Below are positions 27,739 to 40,991 of a stretch of DNA of 64,000 nucleotides, piece after piece (the first letter of the stretch is position 1; each line of letters opens with the position of its first letter). The DNA lies in assembly GCF_023715105.1 (NCBI RefSeq), contig NZ_JAMBNO010000010.1, positions 62,001 through 126,000 of the forward strand, in the 5' to 3' direction. This DNA is from Hydrogenophaga intermedia (lineage in GTDB: Bacteria > Pseudomonadota > Gammaproteobacteria > Burkholderiales > Burkholderiaceae_C). The translations under genes were made by a program, and so were the position numbers. Under the pieces are notes generated by a model. The model ran no database searches. It had not been told where the DNA came from and was given only the letters and a program-made list of their open reading frames with translations.

Positions 27739-28215
27739 TCAGGCGTAGCGCACGGCCACGATCTCGTAGCGGCGCGTGCCGCCCGGGGCCTGCACCTCGG
27801 CAGTGTCGCCCTCTTCCTTGCCGATGAGCGCTCGCGCAATCGGGCTGCTGATGTTGATGAGGCCCTGCTTCAGATCGGCCTCGTCTTCGCCGACGATCTG
27901 GTAGGTCACAGCGGCGCCGCTGTCTTCGTCCTCCAGCTCCACGGTGGCGCCGAACACCACCTTGCCACCCGCGTCCAGCACCGACGGGTCGATGATCTGG
28001 GCGGCCGAGAGCTTGCCTTCGATCTCGGCGATGCGGCCCTCGATGAAGCCCTGCCGGTCCTTGGCGGCGTCGTACTCGGCGTTCTCGCTCAGGTCGCCCT
28101 GCGCACGCGCTTCGGCAATGGCGTTGATCACCGCCGGGCGGTCCACGGTCTTCAAGCGGTGCAGCTCTTCCTTGAGCTTTTCGGCACCGCGCTTGGTGAT
28201 GGGAATGGTGGCCAT
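27739..28215 (-). CDS. greA: Transcription elongation factor GreA
   Basis: A 158-residue factor that rescues backtracked RNA polymerase by stimulating cleavage of the 3' RNA end. The N-terminal coiled coil carries the catalytic acidic tip in [13 protein letters not shown]. The C-terminal FKBP-like domain ends in [11 protein letters not shown] and YEIVAV. I start at ATG 28215 ([10 protein letters not shown]), the family start. It lies 102 bases after carB with hairpins between, so it may have its own promoter. Confidence 0.97.
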   Translation of the reverse strand: MATIPITKRGAEKLKEELHRLKTVDRPAVINAIAEARAQGDLSENAEYDAAKDRQGFIEGRIAEIEGKLSAAQIIDPSVLDAGGKVVFGATVELEDEDSGAAVTYQIVGEDEADLKQGLINISSPIARALIGKEEGDTAEVQAPGGTRRYEIVAVRYA

Positions 28216-28261
28216 GGCTTGACTCCTTGATTGCCGCACCGCTGGCGGCAGCACAAAAGCA

Positions 28262-28287
28262 AACCGCCGGGCGTTGCCGCGCGGCGG
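28262..28287 (-). terminator. Hairpin between carB and greA
   Basis: On the minus strand, ACCGCCG and CGGCGGT pair around a 12-base loop and are followed by TTGCTTTTG. This is a moderate intrinsic terminator or attenuator for car transcripts. A second small stem (TGCCGC/GCGGCA) lies further on in the greA leader. Confidence 0.45.
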
Positions 28288-28317
28288 TGTCTGGGGGCAT
28301 TATGCCCCGATCGGGTT

Positions 28318-31590
<3,273 letters not shown>

Positions 31591-31609
31591 CTTGTGTCGC
31601 TCGCCGGGT

Positions 31610-31969
31610 TCAGTCGGCGCGTTGATTCAATTTGTTGAGCAGTGCTTCGGCGCGCTCGGGGGGAATGGCCTTCTGCACCAGTTGCAGCAGCCCGTCTCCC
31701 TGGATCAGGGGGCGCAGCACCTCAGCCTCGGTTTCGTGAAAACGCGCGTCCCACGCGGCCAGCTCGGTGTTGAAGGTTTCTTCGTCCCAGGTCTTGCACT
31801 TGGCCAGCAGCGTTACCAGCGGCACGGCCTTCTGGTCGAGAAAGGCCTTGCGGTAGGGCTTTTGCGTCCAGCGCTGCGCAAACCATTCCTTGTGCGGCGA
31901 GGCCAGCGTGAGCTGGCGCTTGGCTATCGCCTTCTCGATGGCTGCGACCGGGAAACTGAAGAGCTTCAT
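31610..31969 (-). CDS. Unknown small protein encoded between carA and carB
   Basis: I do not recognise this 119-residue protein. It looks soluble and helical, with many Lys/Glu/Trp residues ([36 protein letters not shown]), one cysteine, no signal peptide and no membrane segment. It starts at ATG 31969, eleven bases after carA, and ends 19 bases before carB, so it is clearly part of that operon and composition matches. A role tied to carbamoyl-phosphate synthase or simple cotranscription are both possible. Confidence 0.8.
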   Translation of the reverse strand: MKLFSFPVAAIEKAIAKRQLTLASPHKEWFAQRWTQKPYRKAFLDQKAVPLVTLLAKCKTWDEETFNTELAAWDARFHETEAEVLRPLIQGDGLLQLVQKAIPPERAEALLNKLNQRAD

Positions 31970-31980
31970 GCGTGCGCCTT

Positions 31981-33147
31981 TCAGGCCGCGACGGCGTTGC
32001 GCGCTTTCATGAGCGCAACGAAGCGGTCGAACAGGTAGCCGATGTCGTGCGGGCCAGGCGAGGCCTCCGGGTGGCCCTGGAAGCAGAACGCGGGCTTGTC
32101 GGTGCGGGCCAGGCCCTGCAGCGTGCCGTCGAACAGGCTCACGTGCGTGGCGCGCAAGTTCGCCGGCAGGTTCTTTTCGTCCACCGCGAAGCCATGGTTC
32201 TGGCTGGTGATGGACACGCGGCCGTTGTCGAGATCCTTCACCGGGTGGTTGGCGCCGTGGTGGCCAAACTTCATCTTGAAGGTCTTCGCACCGCTGGCCA
32301 GCGCCATGATCTGGTGGCCCAGGCAGATGCCGAACGTGGGCAGGCCCGATTCGATGAGTTCGCGCGTGGCGGCGATGGCGTAGTCGCAGGGCTCCGGGTC
32401 ACCGGGGCCGTTGGAGAGGAAAACGCCGTCGGGCTGCAGCTTGAACACCTCGGCCGCGGGCGTCTGCGCCGGCACCACGGTGATGCGGCAACCGCGCGAG
32501 GCCAACATGCGCAGGATGTTGCGCTTGACGCCGAAGTCGTAGGCCACCACGTGGAACTGCGGCGATTCCTGGCGGCCATAGCCATGCCCCAGCACCCATT
32601 CGGTCTCGGACCATTCGTACGGCTGATCGACCGACACCACCTTGGCCAGATCAAGCCCGGCCATGCTGGGCGCGGCCTTGGCGGCGGCCAGCGCCTGCTG
32701 GCGGTGGGCGTCGGTGATGCCCTGGCCGGCGGGCAGCGCCACGATGCAGCCGTTCTGTGCGCCGTGGGTGCGCAGGCGGCGCGTGAGCGCGCGGGTGTCG
32801 AGATCGGCGATGGCAACGGTGTTCTCGCGCTGCAGGTTCTGCGAAAGCGTTTCCTCGCTGCGGAAATTGGACGCCAGCAGGGGCAGGTCCTTGATGACGA
32901 GACCGGCGGCGTGGATGCGCGTGGCTTCCACGTCTTCGCGGTTGGCGCCGGTGTTGCCGATGTGCGGATACGTCAGCGTGACGATCTGGCGGCAGTAGCT
33001 CGGGTCGGTGAGGATTTCCTGGTAGCCGGTGAGGGAGGTGTTGAACACCACCTCGCCAGTGGTCTGGCCCACGGCTCCAATGGAGACACCTTCAAACACC
33101 GTACCGTCAGCGAGCGCGAGAAGGGCTTTCGGGTGGACGGGCAGCAC
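31981..33147 (-). CDS. carA: Carbamoyl-phosphate synthase small subunit (glutaminase)
   Basis: A 388-residue glutamine amidotransferase that feeds ammonia to CarB. The N-terminal CarA domain begins [13 protein letters not shown]. The class I glutaminase has nucleophile Cys in [11 protein letters not shown] and catalytic His/Glu in [12 protein letters not shown] start at GTG 33147 because GGAG lies six bases upstream and family homology begins there. The in-frame upstream extension is Pro/Arg-rich and not family-like. First gene of carA-unknown-carB. Confidence 0.96.
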   Translation of the reverse strand: MLPVHPKALLALADGTVFEGVSIGAVGQTTGEVVFNTSLTGYQEILTDPSYCRQIVTLTYPHIGNTGANREDVEATRIHAAGLVIKDLPLLASNFRSEETLSQNLQRENTVAIADLDTRALTRRLRTHGAQNGCIVALPAGQGITDAHRQQALAAAKAAPSMAGLDLAKVVSVDQPYEWSETEWVLGHGYGRQESPQFHVVAYDFGVKRNILRMLASRGCRITVVPAQTPAAEVFKLQPDGVFLSNGPGDPEPCDYAIAATRELIESGLPTFGICLGHQIMALASGAKTFKMKFGHHGANHPVKDLDNGRVSITSQNHGFAVDEKNLPANLRATHVSLFDGTLQGLARTDKPAFCFQGHPEASPGPHDIGYLFDRFVALMKARNAVAA

Positions 33148-33308
33148 GGGGATCTCCAGAAATGGGGGCGGCTGGCCTTCGCGCGCCGGCGGCGGGTGCC
33201 GCGCAGGCTTGCCGTGCACTCCGCCGTGAAGGGGCCTGAGTGCGGGGAAAACCTGGGGTGTGGAGCCGGGGCGCGCGGGGCTTGCGCCGATTGCAGATAA
33301 ACCGCGGA

Positions 33309-33314
33309 ATTATA
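33309..33314 (-). promoter_or_regulatory. Consensus -10 box upstream of carA
   Basis: A perfect minus-strand TATAAT overlaps the stop codon of the upstream methyltransferase gene, 162 bases before the carA start. It sits in the loop of a CGCGG/CCGCG inverted repeat. No good -35 hexamer is found at normal spacing. A start here would give a leader of about 150 bases with room for pyrimidine- or arginine-dependent control. Confidence 0.4.
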
Positions 33315-34077
33315 GCCGCGAGATGGCGCTTGCATGCAGGCAGATCGCCGCGGCGGCCGCCACGTTGAGCGACTCCTCGCCACCGGGCTGCGCAATGCGC
33401 ACGAAGGTGCTTGCGCGCTGCATCAGTTCCTCGCTCGCGCCCTGCCCTTCGTGCCCCATCACCCAGGCACAGGGCCAGGGGAGCACCGCCCTATGCAGCC
33501 ACTCGCCCTGGTGCGAGCTGGTCACCAGCAGCGGCATCTGCAGGGCCTGCAGCGCGGACACGTCCAGACCCTCCACGAGATGCAGACCGAAGTGCGCCCC
33601 CATGCCGGCCCGCAGCACCTTGGGCGACCACAGTGCGGCCGTGCCCCTGAGGGCCAGCACCTGCGCAAAACCCAGCGCCGCAGCGCTGCGCAGGATGGAG
33701 CCGACATTGCCGGCATCCTGCAGCCGGTCGAGGATCACTGTGGCCGTCTCGGTCTGCAGCGCCGGTGCGGCGGGCAAGGCCCACACGAAGCCCATGCGCG
33801 GCGGCGATTCAAGCGCGCTGATGCCCGCCATGATCGCGTCAGGCACGCGCACGTTGCGCTCGGCTGCGCCTTGCAATGCATCGTCGGCCTCTGCCCACCC
33901 CCGGTGCGTGAACACACCGAGCGCGGGGCGGCCACCGCGTGCCAGCAGCGCTCGCACCAGGTGGTCGCCATCGAGCCAGACCCTGCCCTGTTCGCGATAG
34001 GCCGTGTTGCCGTGTGCCAGCGCGCGGAGTTGCTTGACCAGCGGGTTGTCGCGCGAGGCGATGTCCTGCGGCGTCAT
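33310..34077 (-). CDS. TrmH/SpoU-family RNA 2'-O-methyltransferase
   Basis: A 255-residue SAM-dependent methyltransferase of the SPOUT class that probably modifies a 23S rRNA or tRNA ribose. An N-terminal substrate-binding region ([14 protein letters not shown]) is followed by the knotted catalytic domain. Motif 1 is [14 protein letters not shown], motif 2 MGHEGQG and motif 3 [17 protein letters not shown] 34077 overlaps the rnhB stop by ATGA. It is the last gene of the lpx cluster. RlmB is the nearest named relative, but the target site cannot be told from sequence. Confidence 0.88.
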   Translation of the reverse strand: MTPQDIASRDNPLVKQLRALAHGNTAYREQGRVWLDGDHLVRALLARGGRPALGVFTHRGWAEADDALQGAAERNVRVPDAIMAGISALESPPRMGFVWALPAAPALQTETATVILDRLQDAGNVGSILRSAAALGFAQVLALRGTAALWSPKVLRAGMGAHFGLHLVEGLDVSALQALQMPLLVTSSHQGEWLHRAVLPWPCAWVMGHEGQGASEELMQRASTFVRIAQPGGEESLNVAAAAAICLHASAISRL

Positions 34078-34700
34078 GCGTGCTCCCGCACCGCCTCGGC
34101 CACGGGCGCGAAGGAGCGCCGGTGTACTGGCAGCGGGCCGTGCTCGCGCAGCGCGGCCAGGTGCTGCGCGGTGCCGTAGCCCTTGTGGCGGTCGAAGCCG
34201 TATTGCGGGTGCTGCGCATGCAGGGCCTCGAGCATGCGATCACGCGTGACCTTGGCAAGGATCGACGCGGCGGAGATCGCCTGCACCTTGGCGTCGCCTT
34301 GCACGATGGCCTCGGCCAGCACATCCAGCGGCGGCAGGCGATTGCCATCCACCAGCACCTTGGTCGGCTTGAGCCGCAGGCCCTGCACCGCACGGCGCAT
34401 GGCCAGCATCGTGGCCTGCAGGATGTTGAGCGTGTCGATCTCCTGCACGCTCGCCTCGGCCACGCTGCAGCACAACGCCTTGGCGCGGATTTCGTCGTAC
34501 AGCGCGGCACGGCGGGCAGCGCTCAGTTGCTTGGAATCGGCCAGCCCCTTGATCGGGTTGAGCTCGTCGAGGATGACCGCCGCCGCCACCACCGGCCCGG
34601 CCAACGGACCACGGCCAGCCTCGTCCACGCCAGCCACCAGGCCGGGCGCGTCCCACACCAGCGTGGCCTGCTCAGCGCGCAAGAAGCGTTTCGATCGCAT
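34074..34700 (-). CDS. rnhB: Ribonuclease HII
   Basis: A 208-residue endonuclease that removes ribonucleotides and primers from RNA/DNA hybrids. Seen: the active-site start [20 protein letters not shown] with the conserved [15 protein letters not shown], and [14 protein letters not shown] start at ATG 34700, which overlaps lpxB by 29 bases; the overlap suggests coupled translation. Placement directly after lpxB is the usual betaproteobacterial and gammaproteobacterial order. Confidence 0.96.
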   Translation of the reverse strand: MRSKRFLRAEQATLVWDAPGLVAGVDEAGRGPLAGPVVAAAVILDELNPIKGLADSKQLSAARRAALYDEIRAKALCCSVAEASVQEIDTLNILQATMLAMRRAVQGLRLKPTKVLVDGNRLPPLDVLAEAIVQGDAKVQAISAASILAKVTRDRMLEALHAQHPQYGFDRHKGYGTAQHLAALREHGPLPVHRRSFAPVAEAVREHA

Positions 34701-35817
34701 CGGTGGCCAGCTGCGCGGTGTCGCGCCGCAAGGTGTGGTGCAGTTGTGTGAAGCGCTCCTGCAGGGCCTGCACCCGCGCGGGTGCGTCCAGCCATTCCAG
34801 CACGGCACGCGCCAGTGCCTGGGGGTTGGCCTCGCCCTGCAGCAACTCGGGGACCACGAACTCGCCACACAGGATGTTGGGCAAGCCCACCCAGGGCTGC
34901 AGGCGTTTGCGCCGCATGATCTGCCAGGAGATCCAGTTCATGTTGTAGGCAATCACCATCGGGCGCTTGAACAGCGCCGCCTCCAGCGTGGCGGTGCCAC
35001 TGGCGATGAGGGTGACGTCGCAGGCCGCCAGCACGGTATGCGACTGGCCGTGCACGATCTGCACGGCGTCGGCCACACCGGCCTCTCGGGCAAGCGCCTC
35101 GATGCGCTCGCGCAGGGCGGGCACCGCAGGCAATACAAACCGGAGGGAAGGACGCTCACGGTGCAGCACGGCCACGGCGTCGAGGAATCGCCGCCCGAGG
35201 TACTGCACCTCGGACGCGCGGCTGCCGGGCAGCACGGCCACCACCGTGGCGCTGTCGTCCAGGCCCAGCGCGCGGCGTGCGGCCGCGCGATCCGGCGCCA
35301 GGGGGATGACATTGGCCAGCGGATGCCCGACGTAGGTGGCGGCGATGCCGTGTTCGGCCAGCATGGCTGGCTCGAAGGGGAAGATGCACAGCACGTGATC
35401 GGCACTGGCGCGGATCTTGTCGATGCGCTCGGGCCGCCAGGCCCAGATGGAGGGACAGACGAAGTGCACGGTGCGCACGCCCGCGGCCTTGAGCGCAGCC
35501 TCCAGGTCGAGGTTGAAGTCGGGTGCATCCACGCCGATGAAAGCCGCCGGACGCTCGCCATGCAGCAAGCGCTGCTGCAACTGCGTGCGAATGCCCACGA
35601 TCTCGCGGTAGTGGCGCAGCACCTCGATGTAGCCACGCACGGCCAGCTTGTCGCTGGGCCACCAGGCCTCAAAGCCCTGTGCCGCCATGTGCGAGCCACC
35701 GATGCCGACCGATTGAAGGTCGGGCCAGCGCTGGCGCAGGCCGCCGAGCAGCAGGCCCGCGAGCAGATCGCCCGACGCTTCACCCGCCACCAGGCCCAGG
35801 CGCAACGGCTGTGCCAT
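34672..35817 (-). CDS. lpxB: Lipid-A-disaccharide synthase
   Basis: Peripheral membrane glycosyltransferase of 381 residues. It joins UDP-2,3-diacylglucosamine and 2,3-diacylglucosamine-1-phosphate in lipid A synthesis. Seen: [12 protein letters not shown] at residues 9-20, [38 protein letters not shown] and [14 protein letters not shown] start at ATG 35817 ([16 protein letters not shown]), eight bases after lpxA. Upstream in-frame sequence reads through lpxA and is not LpxB-like. Confidence 0.97.
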   Translation of the reverse strand: MAQPLRLGLVAGEASGDLLAGLLLGGLRQRWPDLQSVGIGGSHMAAQGFEAWWPSDKLAVRGYIEVLRHYREIVGIRTQLQQRLLHGERPAAFIGVDAPDFNLDLEAALKAAGVRTVHFVCPSIWAWRPERIDKIRASADHVLCIFPFEPAMLAEHGIAATYVGHPLANVIPLAPDRAAARRALGLDDSATVVAVLPGSRASEVQYLGRRFLDAVAVLHRERPSLRFVLPAVPALRERIEALAREAGVADAVQIVHGQSHTVLAACDVTLIASGTATLEAALFKRPMVIAYNMNWISWQIMRRKRLQPWVGLPNILCGEFVVPELLQGEANPQALARAVLEWLDAPARVQALQERFTQLHHTLRRDTAQLATDAIETLLAR

Positions 35818-35825
35818 GCGCGGCC

Positions 35826-36620
35826 TCAGCGAACGATGCCGCGCTGCGCCGACACGCCGCGCAGGAAACCAAGCATCATGTCCACGTCCTCGGCGGCCTC
35901 GGGCTTGTCCAGCCGGAGCCGGTCGATGCGGCCCATGGCTTGCTCGAGCGTGAGGTCTTCGCGGTACAGCGACTTGTGCATGGCCTTCACGGCCGAGATG
36001 CGCTCGGGCGAATAGCCACGGCGGCGCAGGCCTTCGAAGTTCATGGAGCGTGCTGCGGCCGGCTGACCCTGCGTCATCACGAAGGGCGGCACGTCGGCAA
36101 ACAGCAGCGAGCACATGGCTGTCATGGCGTGTGCGCCGATGCGCACGAACTGGTGCACCACGGTGAATCCACCGAGGATGACCCAGTCACCCACTTCGAC
36201 GTGGCCCGCGAGTTGCGAGTTGTTCGCGAAGATGGTCTTGTTGCCCACCTGCACGTCGTGCGCGAGGTGCACGTAGGCCATGATCCAGTTGTCGTCACCG
36301 ACCTTCGTGACACCCTTGTCACCGGGCGAGCCGATGTTGAAGGTGCAGAACTCGCGGATGGTATTGCGATCGCCAATGACCAGCTCGCAGGGTTCGCCCG
36401 CGTACTTCTTGTCCTGGGGAATGGCGCCCAGCGAGTTGAACTGGAAGATGCGGTTGTCACGCCCGATGGTGGTGTGGCCCTCGATCACGCAGTGCGCACC
36501 GATGGTCGTGCCGGCACCGATCTTCACGTGCGGGCCGATCACCGAATACGGACCCACCTCGACCGTGCTGTCGAGCTGGGCCGCGGGATCGACGATCGCG
36601 GTGGGGTGGATACGCGTCAT
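35826..36620 (-). CDS. lpxA: UDP-N-acetylglucosamine O-acyltransferase
   Basis: A 264-residue left-handed beta-helix acyltransferase catalysing the first step of lipid A synthesis. Hexapeptide repeats run through the N-terminal two thirds. The catalytic region reads [17 protein letters not shown], followed by [17 protein letters not shown] and the C-terminal helical LpxA domain ([14 protein letters not shown]). I start at ATG 36620 ([10 protein letters not shown]), the family start, 17 bases after fabZ. Confidence 0.97.
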   Translation of the reverse strand: MTRIHPTAIVDPAAQLDSTVEVGPYSVIGPHVKIGAGTTIGAHCVIEGHTTIGRDNRIFQFNSLGAIPQDKKYAGEPCELVIGDRNTIREFCTFNIGSPGDKGVTKVGDDNWIMAYVHLAHDVQVGNKTIFANNSQLAGHVEVGDWVILGGFTVVHQFVRIGAHAMTAMCSLLFADVPPFVMTQGQPAAARSMNFEGLRRRGYSPERISAVKAMHKSLYREDLTLEQAMGRIDRLRLDKPEAAEDVDMMLGFLRGVSAQRGIVR

Positions 36621-36637
36621 GCCCGCACCCCCGGGCA

Positions 36638-37075
36638 TCAAGCGATGGTGCGCATGGTGCACATGAGCTCGGCCTCGCAGGCCACCTCATCGCCCACGCG
36701 CGTGGTGCCCTTGAACTTGTAGATGCCGGCCTTGGCGCGCTCCAGCGTCACGTCCATCACGAGCTGGTCGCCCGGCTCCACCGGTCGCTTGAAGCGCGCC
36801 CCGTCGATGCCTGCAAAGTAGTAGACCGTCTTGTCGTCGGGTGCGACGCCCAGCGTGTCGAAGGTGAGCAGTGCCGCGGCCTGGGCCATGGCTTCGAGCA
36901 TCAGCACACCCGGCATCACCGGGCGGTGCGGGAAGTGGCCGGTGAAGAACGGCTCGTTGATGGTGACGTTCTTGAGCGCCTGGATGCGCTTGCCCTTCTC
37001 GATCGACAGCACGCGGTCGACCAGCAGGATAGGGTAGCGGTGGGGCAGAAGTTTGAGGATCTGGTGGATGTCCAT
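36638..37075 (-). CDS. fabZ: 3-hydroxyacyl-ACP dehydratase FabZ
   Basis: A 145-residue hot-dog-fold dehydratase of fatty acid synthesis. It draws on the same 3-hydroxyacyl-ACP pool as LpxA and LpxD. Seen: [15 protein letters not shown], then [19 protein letters not shown] with the catalytic His and Glu. ATG 37075 overlaps the lpxD stop by one base (TGATG), a coupling arrangement that may balance lipid A and phospholipid synthesis. Confidence 0.97.
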   Translation of the reverse strand: MDIHQILKLLPHRYPILLVDRVLSIEKGKRIQALKNVTINEPFFTGHFPHRPVMPGVLMLEAMAQAAALLTFDTLGVAPDDKTVYYFAGIDGARFKRPVEPGDQLVMDVTLERAKAGIYKFKGTTRVGDEVACEAELMCTMRTIA

Positions 37076-38127
37076 CAGGCGTCGTCCGGTTTCGGCTGGG
37101 CCTGCGCGAGGGCTTGTTCCACGGCCTTGAGCCGTTCACGCAGGCGGTTGAGCTGCTTGAGCGAGGCAGCATTCTTTTCCCAGCTCGCATTGTCGTCGAT
37201 GGGAAACATGCCGGTGTAGTGGCCAGGCTGCAGGATGGAACGCGTGACCACCGACGCCGCCGAGACATGCACGCCATCGGCCAGCTTCAAGTGCCCCAGC
37301 ACCACCGCACCACCGCCGATGGTGCAGTGCGCGCCGATGTCGGCACTGCCGGCCACACCCACGCAGCCGGCCATGGCCGTGTGCGCGCCCACGCGCACGT
37401 TGTGGCCGATCTGGATCAGGTTGTCGAGCTTGACGCCATCCTCGATGACGGTGTCGTCCAGCGCGCCGCGGTCGACGCAGGTGTTGGCGCCGATCTCCAC
37501 ATCGTTGCCGATGCGCACCGCGCCAAGTTGTTCGATCTTGGTCCACTGCCCCTGGTGGGGCGCAAAGCCGAAGCCGTCCGCACCGATCACCACGCCGCTG
37601 TGCAGGATGCAGCGAGCCCCCACGTGGCAAGCGGCGCCGAGCGTGACACGCGGGTACAGGCGGCTGCCCTCTCCCACCGTGGCGCCTTGCGCCACCACGC
37701 TGTGCGCGCCGATGCGCGCGCCGTTGCCAATGCGCGCACCAGCCTCGATCACCGCGAACGGCGCGATGTCCACGCCCTCGCCGATGACGGCCGTTGGATC
37801 GACCACGGCAGCGGGATGGATGCGTGCCGGCGGCAGGGGGTCGTGTCGTGCGCGCCACCACTGTGTGAGGCGCGCGAAATAGAGGTAGGGATCGTCGGTG
37901 ACGATGCAGGCACCCCGCGCTGCGGCCTGCGCCTGCAAGGCGGGGGGCACGATGAGCGCGCCAGCCTGCGTGCTGGCGATCTGCGCCGCGTAACGCGCCT
38001 GGGCCACGAATGCGACGTCCCGAGGCCCGGCGGTGGCCAGGGGTGCGGGTCGTTCGATGGAAAGCGCGGCGTCGCCGATCAGTTGGCCGCCGAGGGCCTC
38101 GACGATGACGCCCAGCGCAGTGGCCAC
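37075..38127 (-). CDS. lpxD: UDP-3-O-acylglucosamine N-acyltransferase
   Basis: A 350-residue third enzyme of lipid A synthesis. An N-terminal uridine-binding domain (about 1-105) leads to a hexapeptide left-handed beta helix with [15 protein letters not shown] and the catalytic His in [14 protein letters not shown]-terminal helix follows ([14 protein letters not shown]). It starts with GTG 38127, nine bases after the skp-like gene, and overlaps fabZ by one base. Confidence 0.96.
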   Translation of the reverse strand: MATALGVIVEALGGQLIGDAALSIERPAPLATAGPRDVAFVAQARYAAQIASTQAGALIVPPALQAQAAARGACIVTDDPYLYFARLTQWWRARHDPLPPARIHPAAVVDPTAVIGEGVDIAPFAVIEAGARIGNGARIGAHSVVAQGATVGEGSRLYPRVTLGAACHVGARCILHSGVVIGADGFGFAPHQGQWTKIEQLGAVRIGNDVEIGANTCVDRGALDDTVIEDGVKLDNLIQIGHNVRVGAHTAMAGCVGVAGSADIGAHCTIGGGAVVLGHLKLADGVHVSAASVVTRSILQPGHYTGMFPIDDNASWEKNAASLKQLNRLRERLKAVEQALAQAQPKPDDA

Positions 38128-38135
38128 GGCAAGGC

Positions 38136-38654
38136 TTACTTGCTGCTGTCGAGCTGGCTCATCACGCGCTCGGTGATGTCCACCCGGGGGCTGACGTAAT
38201 AGGCCTCTTGCACGATCAGGTCGAACTTCTCGGCTTCGGCGATCGTGCGGATCACGCGGTTGAGCTTCTCGATGACCTGCTGCAGCGCCTCGTTGCGGCG
38301 CAGGTTCAGCTCTTCCTGGAAATCCCGCTGACGCCGTTGCAGGTCACGCTCCTGCTCGACGAGCTGGCGCTGACGGGCGGTGCGCTGGGCTTCCGGCAAG
38401 GTGGGGCTTTCGCGCTCGAAGCGCTCGAAGGCCTGACGCAGTTGATCGGCCGAGCCGCGCAGATCGCGTTCACGTTTGGAAAACTCCTGCTCCAGCTTGG
38501 TGGAAACCGCCTTGGCGGTGTTGGAGTCGCGCAGGATGCGTTCGACGTTGACAGCGCCGATCTTGGTGTCCTGGGCGATGGCGCCCACCATGGTGAACGC
38601 CAGGGCTGCCGCGACGGCAAAGCGGCGCACGAACAGGTGGCTCGAGATCTTCAT
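38136..38654 (-). CDS. skp: OmpH/Skp periplasmic outer-membrane protein chaperone
   Basis: A 172-residue periplasmic holdase for unfolded outer-membrane proteins. A signal peptide covers about residues 1-27 ([12 protein letters not shown], hydrophobic core, AIA-QD). Then comes the short beta body ([12 protein letters not shown]) and two long charged coiled-coil arms rich in Gln, Glu and Arg (about 50-130). ATG 38654 overlaps the bamA stop by one base; an in-frame TTG lies one codon upstream. Its place directly after bamA is conserved. Confidence 0.95.
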   Translation of the reverse strand: MKISSHLFVRRFAVAAALAFTMVGAIAQDTKIGAVNVERILRDSNTAKAVSTKLEQEFSKRERDLRGSADQLRQAFERFERESPTLPEAQRTARQRQLVEQERDLQRRQRDFQEELNLRRNEALQQVIEKLNRVIRTIAEAEKFDLIVQEAYYVSPRVDITERVMSQLDSSK

Positions 38655-40978
38655 CAAAACGAGGTTCCGATCTGAAACTGGAATTTCTGGATTCTATCCC
38701 CCGGGAATTCCCGAATGGGGTTGGCAAAGGCGATGCGCAAAGGGCCGATCGGCGAGAGCCAACTCACGCCGATGCCGACCGAGGCACGCATGTCTTTGGC
38801 GTTGGGGCGCGTGTCGTTCTCGCCGAAGACGTTGCCGACGTCGAGAAAGCCAAACATGCGAAGCGAACGGTCGTTGCCGGCACCCGGAAACGGTGTGATG
38901 AACTCGGCATTGAGCGCGATCGAACGGTTGCCCCCGATGTTGATGACCGCGTTGTTGCTGGCATTGAGCACCGGGGATGTAGGCCCGAGGGTTCCGCCCT
39001 CGAAGCCGCGCACGGAGCCCAGGCCGCCACCGAAGAAGTTCTTGAACACCGGGTACGGCTTCCCGTTGAGCCCTTTGCCGTAGCCGAGTTCCGCGTTGAA
39101 GGCCAGCGTGTACTGGTGCGTCAGCGGCAGGTACTGCTGGAACTGCAGGTTCGTCTTGGCGTAGCGCGCATCTCCCGAAAGGCTGACCTCGCCGTTGGCG
39201 CGCATCAGCCGCCCACGCGTGGGGACAAGGGCGCTGTCGCGGCTGTCGCGGGTCCAGCCGATGGTCAGCGGCAGCGTGTTGCTGCTTTCGCCAAACGTGT
39301 TGCGGTAGTCCTCGTACACCTTGGGCAGGTTGGCGCCGGGTTCGATCGTGGTCTGCTCGACACCCACCCCGAAAAACACCGTGTCCAGTTCGGTGAACGG
39401 CACGCCGAAACGGATGCCAACGCCCTTGGTGATGAGGCGGTAGTCGCCCTCGAACTGGTTGTCGTACGGGCGCCGTGTGCGGTAGTAAGCGTCGAAACTG
39501 CGCGAAACACCGTCGGGCGTGAAGTACGGGTCGGTCGTGCTGAGCACGATCTGGCGGTTGAATTTGCTGGTGTTGATGTCCAGGCCCAGGTAGTTGCCCG
39601 AGCCGAACACGTTCTCCTGGCGGATGCCGGCGATGATCGACAGCTTCTCGTCCTGCGAATAGCCGGCACCCAGCGTGAGGTTGCCGGTGGGCTTCTCGGT
39701 GACGCGAACCACGAGGTCGACCTGATCGGGGGAGCCCGGCACGGGCTCGGTCTGCAGGTTGACTTCGGTGAAGAAGCCAAGCCGGTCCACCCGGTCGCGC
39801 GAGAGGCTGATGCGGTCGCTGTCGTACCACGACGATTCGAACTGGCGGAACTCGCGCCGGATCACTTCGTCGCGCGTGCGGTTGTTGCCCTCGATCTGGA
39901 TACGGCGCACATACACCCGGCGTTGAGGCACCGCACGCAGCGTGAAGGCCACACGCTTGGTGCTGCGGTCGATGTTGGGTACCGCTTCCACCTGCGCGAA
40001 GGCGTAGCCGAAGGCGCCGAAGTACTCGGTGAACGCCTTGACCGTGTTGTTGACGTCCTCGACGTTGTAGGCCTCGCCCGGCACAAGCGTGACCAGGGTC
40101 TTGAACTCGCTCTCGCGGCCCAGGTAGTCGCCCTGCAGCGCCACCGACGACACCACGTAGCGGTCGCCTTCGGTGATGTTGATCGTGACCGACATGCTCT
40201 GCTTGTCGGGCGAGATCGCCACTTGCGTGGAGTCGACACGAAAATCGATGAAGCCGCGCGTCAGGTAGTACGAGCGCAGGGTCTCGATGTCGGCGTTGAG
40301 TTTCGCGCGCGAATAGCGATCGCTCTTGGTGTACCAGCTCAGCCAGCCGCCGGTGTCCAGCTCGAAGAGGTCGCGCAGCGTGGATTCGGAGAAGGCCTGA
40401 TTGCCGACGATGCGGATTTCGGTGATCTTGGCGATTTCGCCCTCGGTCACGCTGAAGTTCAGGTTGACCCGGTTGCGCTCGCTGGGTGTGACGGTGGTCA
40501 CCACCTCGGCCGCGTAGTAGCTGCGGTTGATGTACTGGCGCTTGAGTTCCTGTTCGGCGCGATCGGCCAGCGCCTTGTCGAAGGGGCGACCCTCGGTCAG
40601 CCCGATGTCGCGCAGCACATTGCGCAGCACGTCCTCGCTGAACTCCTGGATGCCCGAGAAGCTCACGCCGGCCACATTGGGTCGCTCCTCGACGATGACC
40701 ACCAGCACGTCGCCGTTGATCTGGAGGCGCACGTCGCTGAACAGACCAAGACCGAACAGCGAGCGGATGGCCGCACTGCCCTTGTCGTCGTCGTAGCGGT
40801 CGCCGATGCGAAACGGCAGCGAGGCGAAAACCGTACCGGGTTCGACGCGCTGCAAACCCTCGACACGGATGTCGCGCAAGGTGAAGGGATCGACCGCCCA
40901 TGCCGGCAGGGCGGCAAGCAGGGCCATCGCGAGCGCGGACACACCGAGGCCGCGAAGACCTTGTTTCTGTTTTTTCAT
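38654..40978 (-). CDS. bamA: Outer membrane protein assembly factor BamA
   Basis: Essential Omp85 insertase, 774 residues, that folds beta-barrels into the outer membrane. Signal peptide about 1-28 (MKKQKQGLRG, LLAALPAWA). Five POTRA domains span about 29-430, starting FTLRDIRVEGLQRVEPGTVF. The C-terminal 16-strand barrel has the conserved VRGFEGGTLGP lid-lock motif and ends in Phe. ATG 40978 lies 13 bases after rseP. Length and order are typical. Confidence 0.98.
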   Translation of the reverse strand: MKKQKQGLRGLGVSALAMALLAALPAWAVDPFTLRDIRVEGLQRVEPGTVFASLPFRIGDRYDDDKGSAAIRSLFGLGLFSDVRLQINGDVLVVIVEERPNVAGVSFSGIQEFSEDVLRNVLRDIGLTEGRPFDKALADRAEQELKRQYINRSYYAAEVVTTVTPSERNRVNLNFSVTEGEIAKITEIRIVGNQAFSESTLRDLFELDTGGWLSWYTKSDRYSRAKLNADIETLRSYYLTRGFIDFRVDSTQVAISPDKQSMSVTINITEGDRYVVSSVALQGDYLGRESEFKTLVTLVPGEAYNVEDVNNTVKAFTEYFGAFGYAFAQVEAVPNIDRSTKRVAFTLRAVPQRRVYVRRIQIEGNNRTRDEVIRREFRQFESSWYDSDRISLSRDRVDRLGFFTEVNLQTEPVPGSPDQVDLVVRVTEKPTGNLTLGAGYSQDEKLSIIAGIRQENVFGSGNYLGLDINTSKFNRQIVLSTTDPYFTPDGVSRSFDAYYRTRRPYDNQFEGDYRLITKGVGIRFGVPFTELDTVFFGVGVEQTTIEPGANLPKVYEDYRNTFGESSNTLPLTIGWTRDSRDSALVPTRGRLMRANGEVSLSGDARYAKTNLQFQQYLPLTHQYTLAFNAELGYGKGLNGKPYPVFKNFFGGGLGSVRGFEGGTLGPTSPVLNASNNAVINIGGNRSIALNAEFITPFPGAGNDRSLRMFGFLDVGNVFGENDTRPNAKDMRASVGIGVSWLSPIGPLRIAFANPIREFPGDRIQKFQFQIGTSF

Positions 40979-40991
40979 GCGAAGGATTTGA

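Noticed and set aside
27152-27748. Plus-strand frame of 198 codons after the HicB-like gene
   Set aside because: Apart from a few toxin-like first residues it runs antisense through the DUF4149 gene and reads as low-complexity Gln/Arg/Gly sequence.
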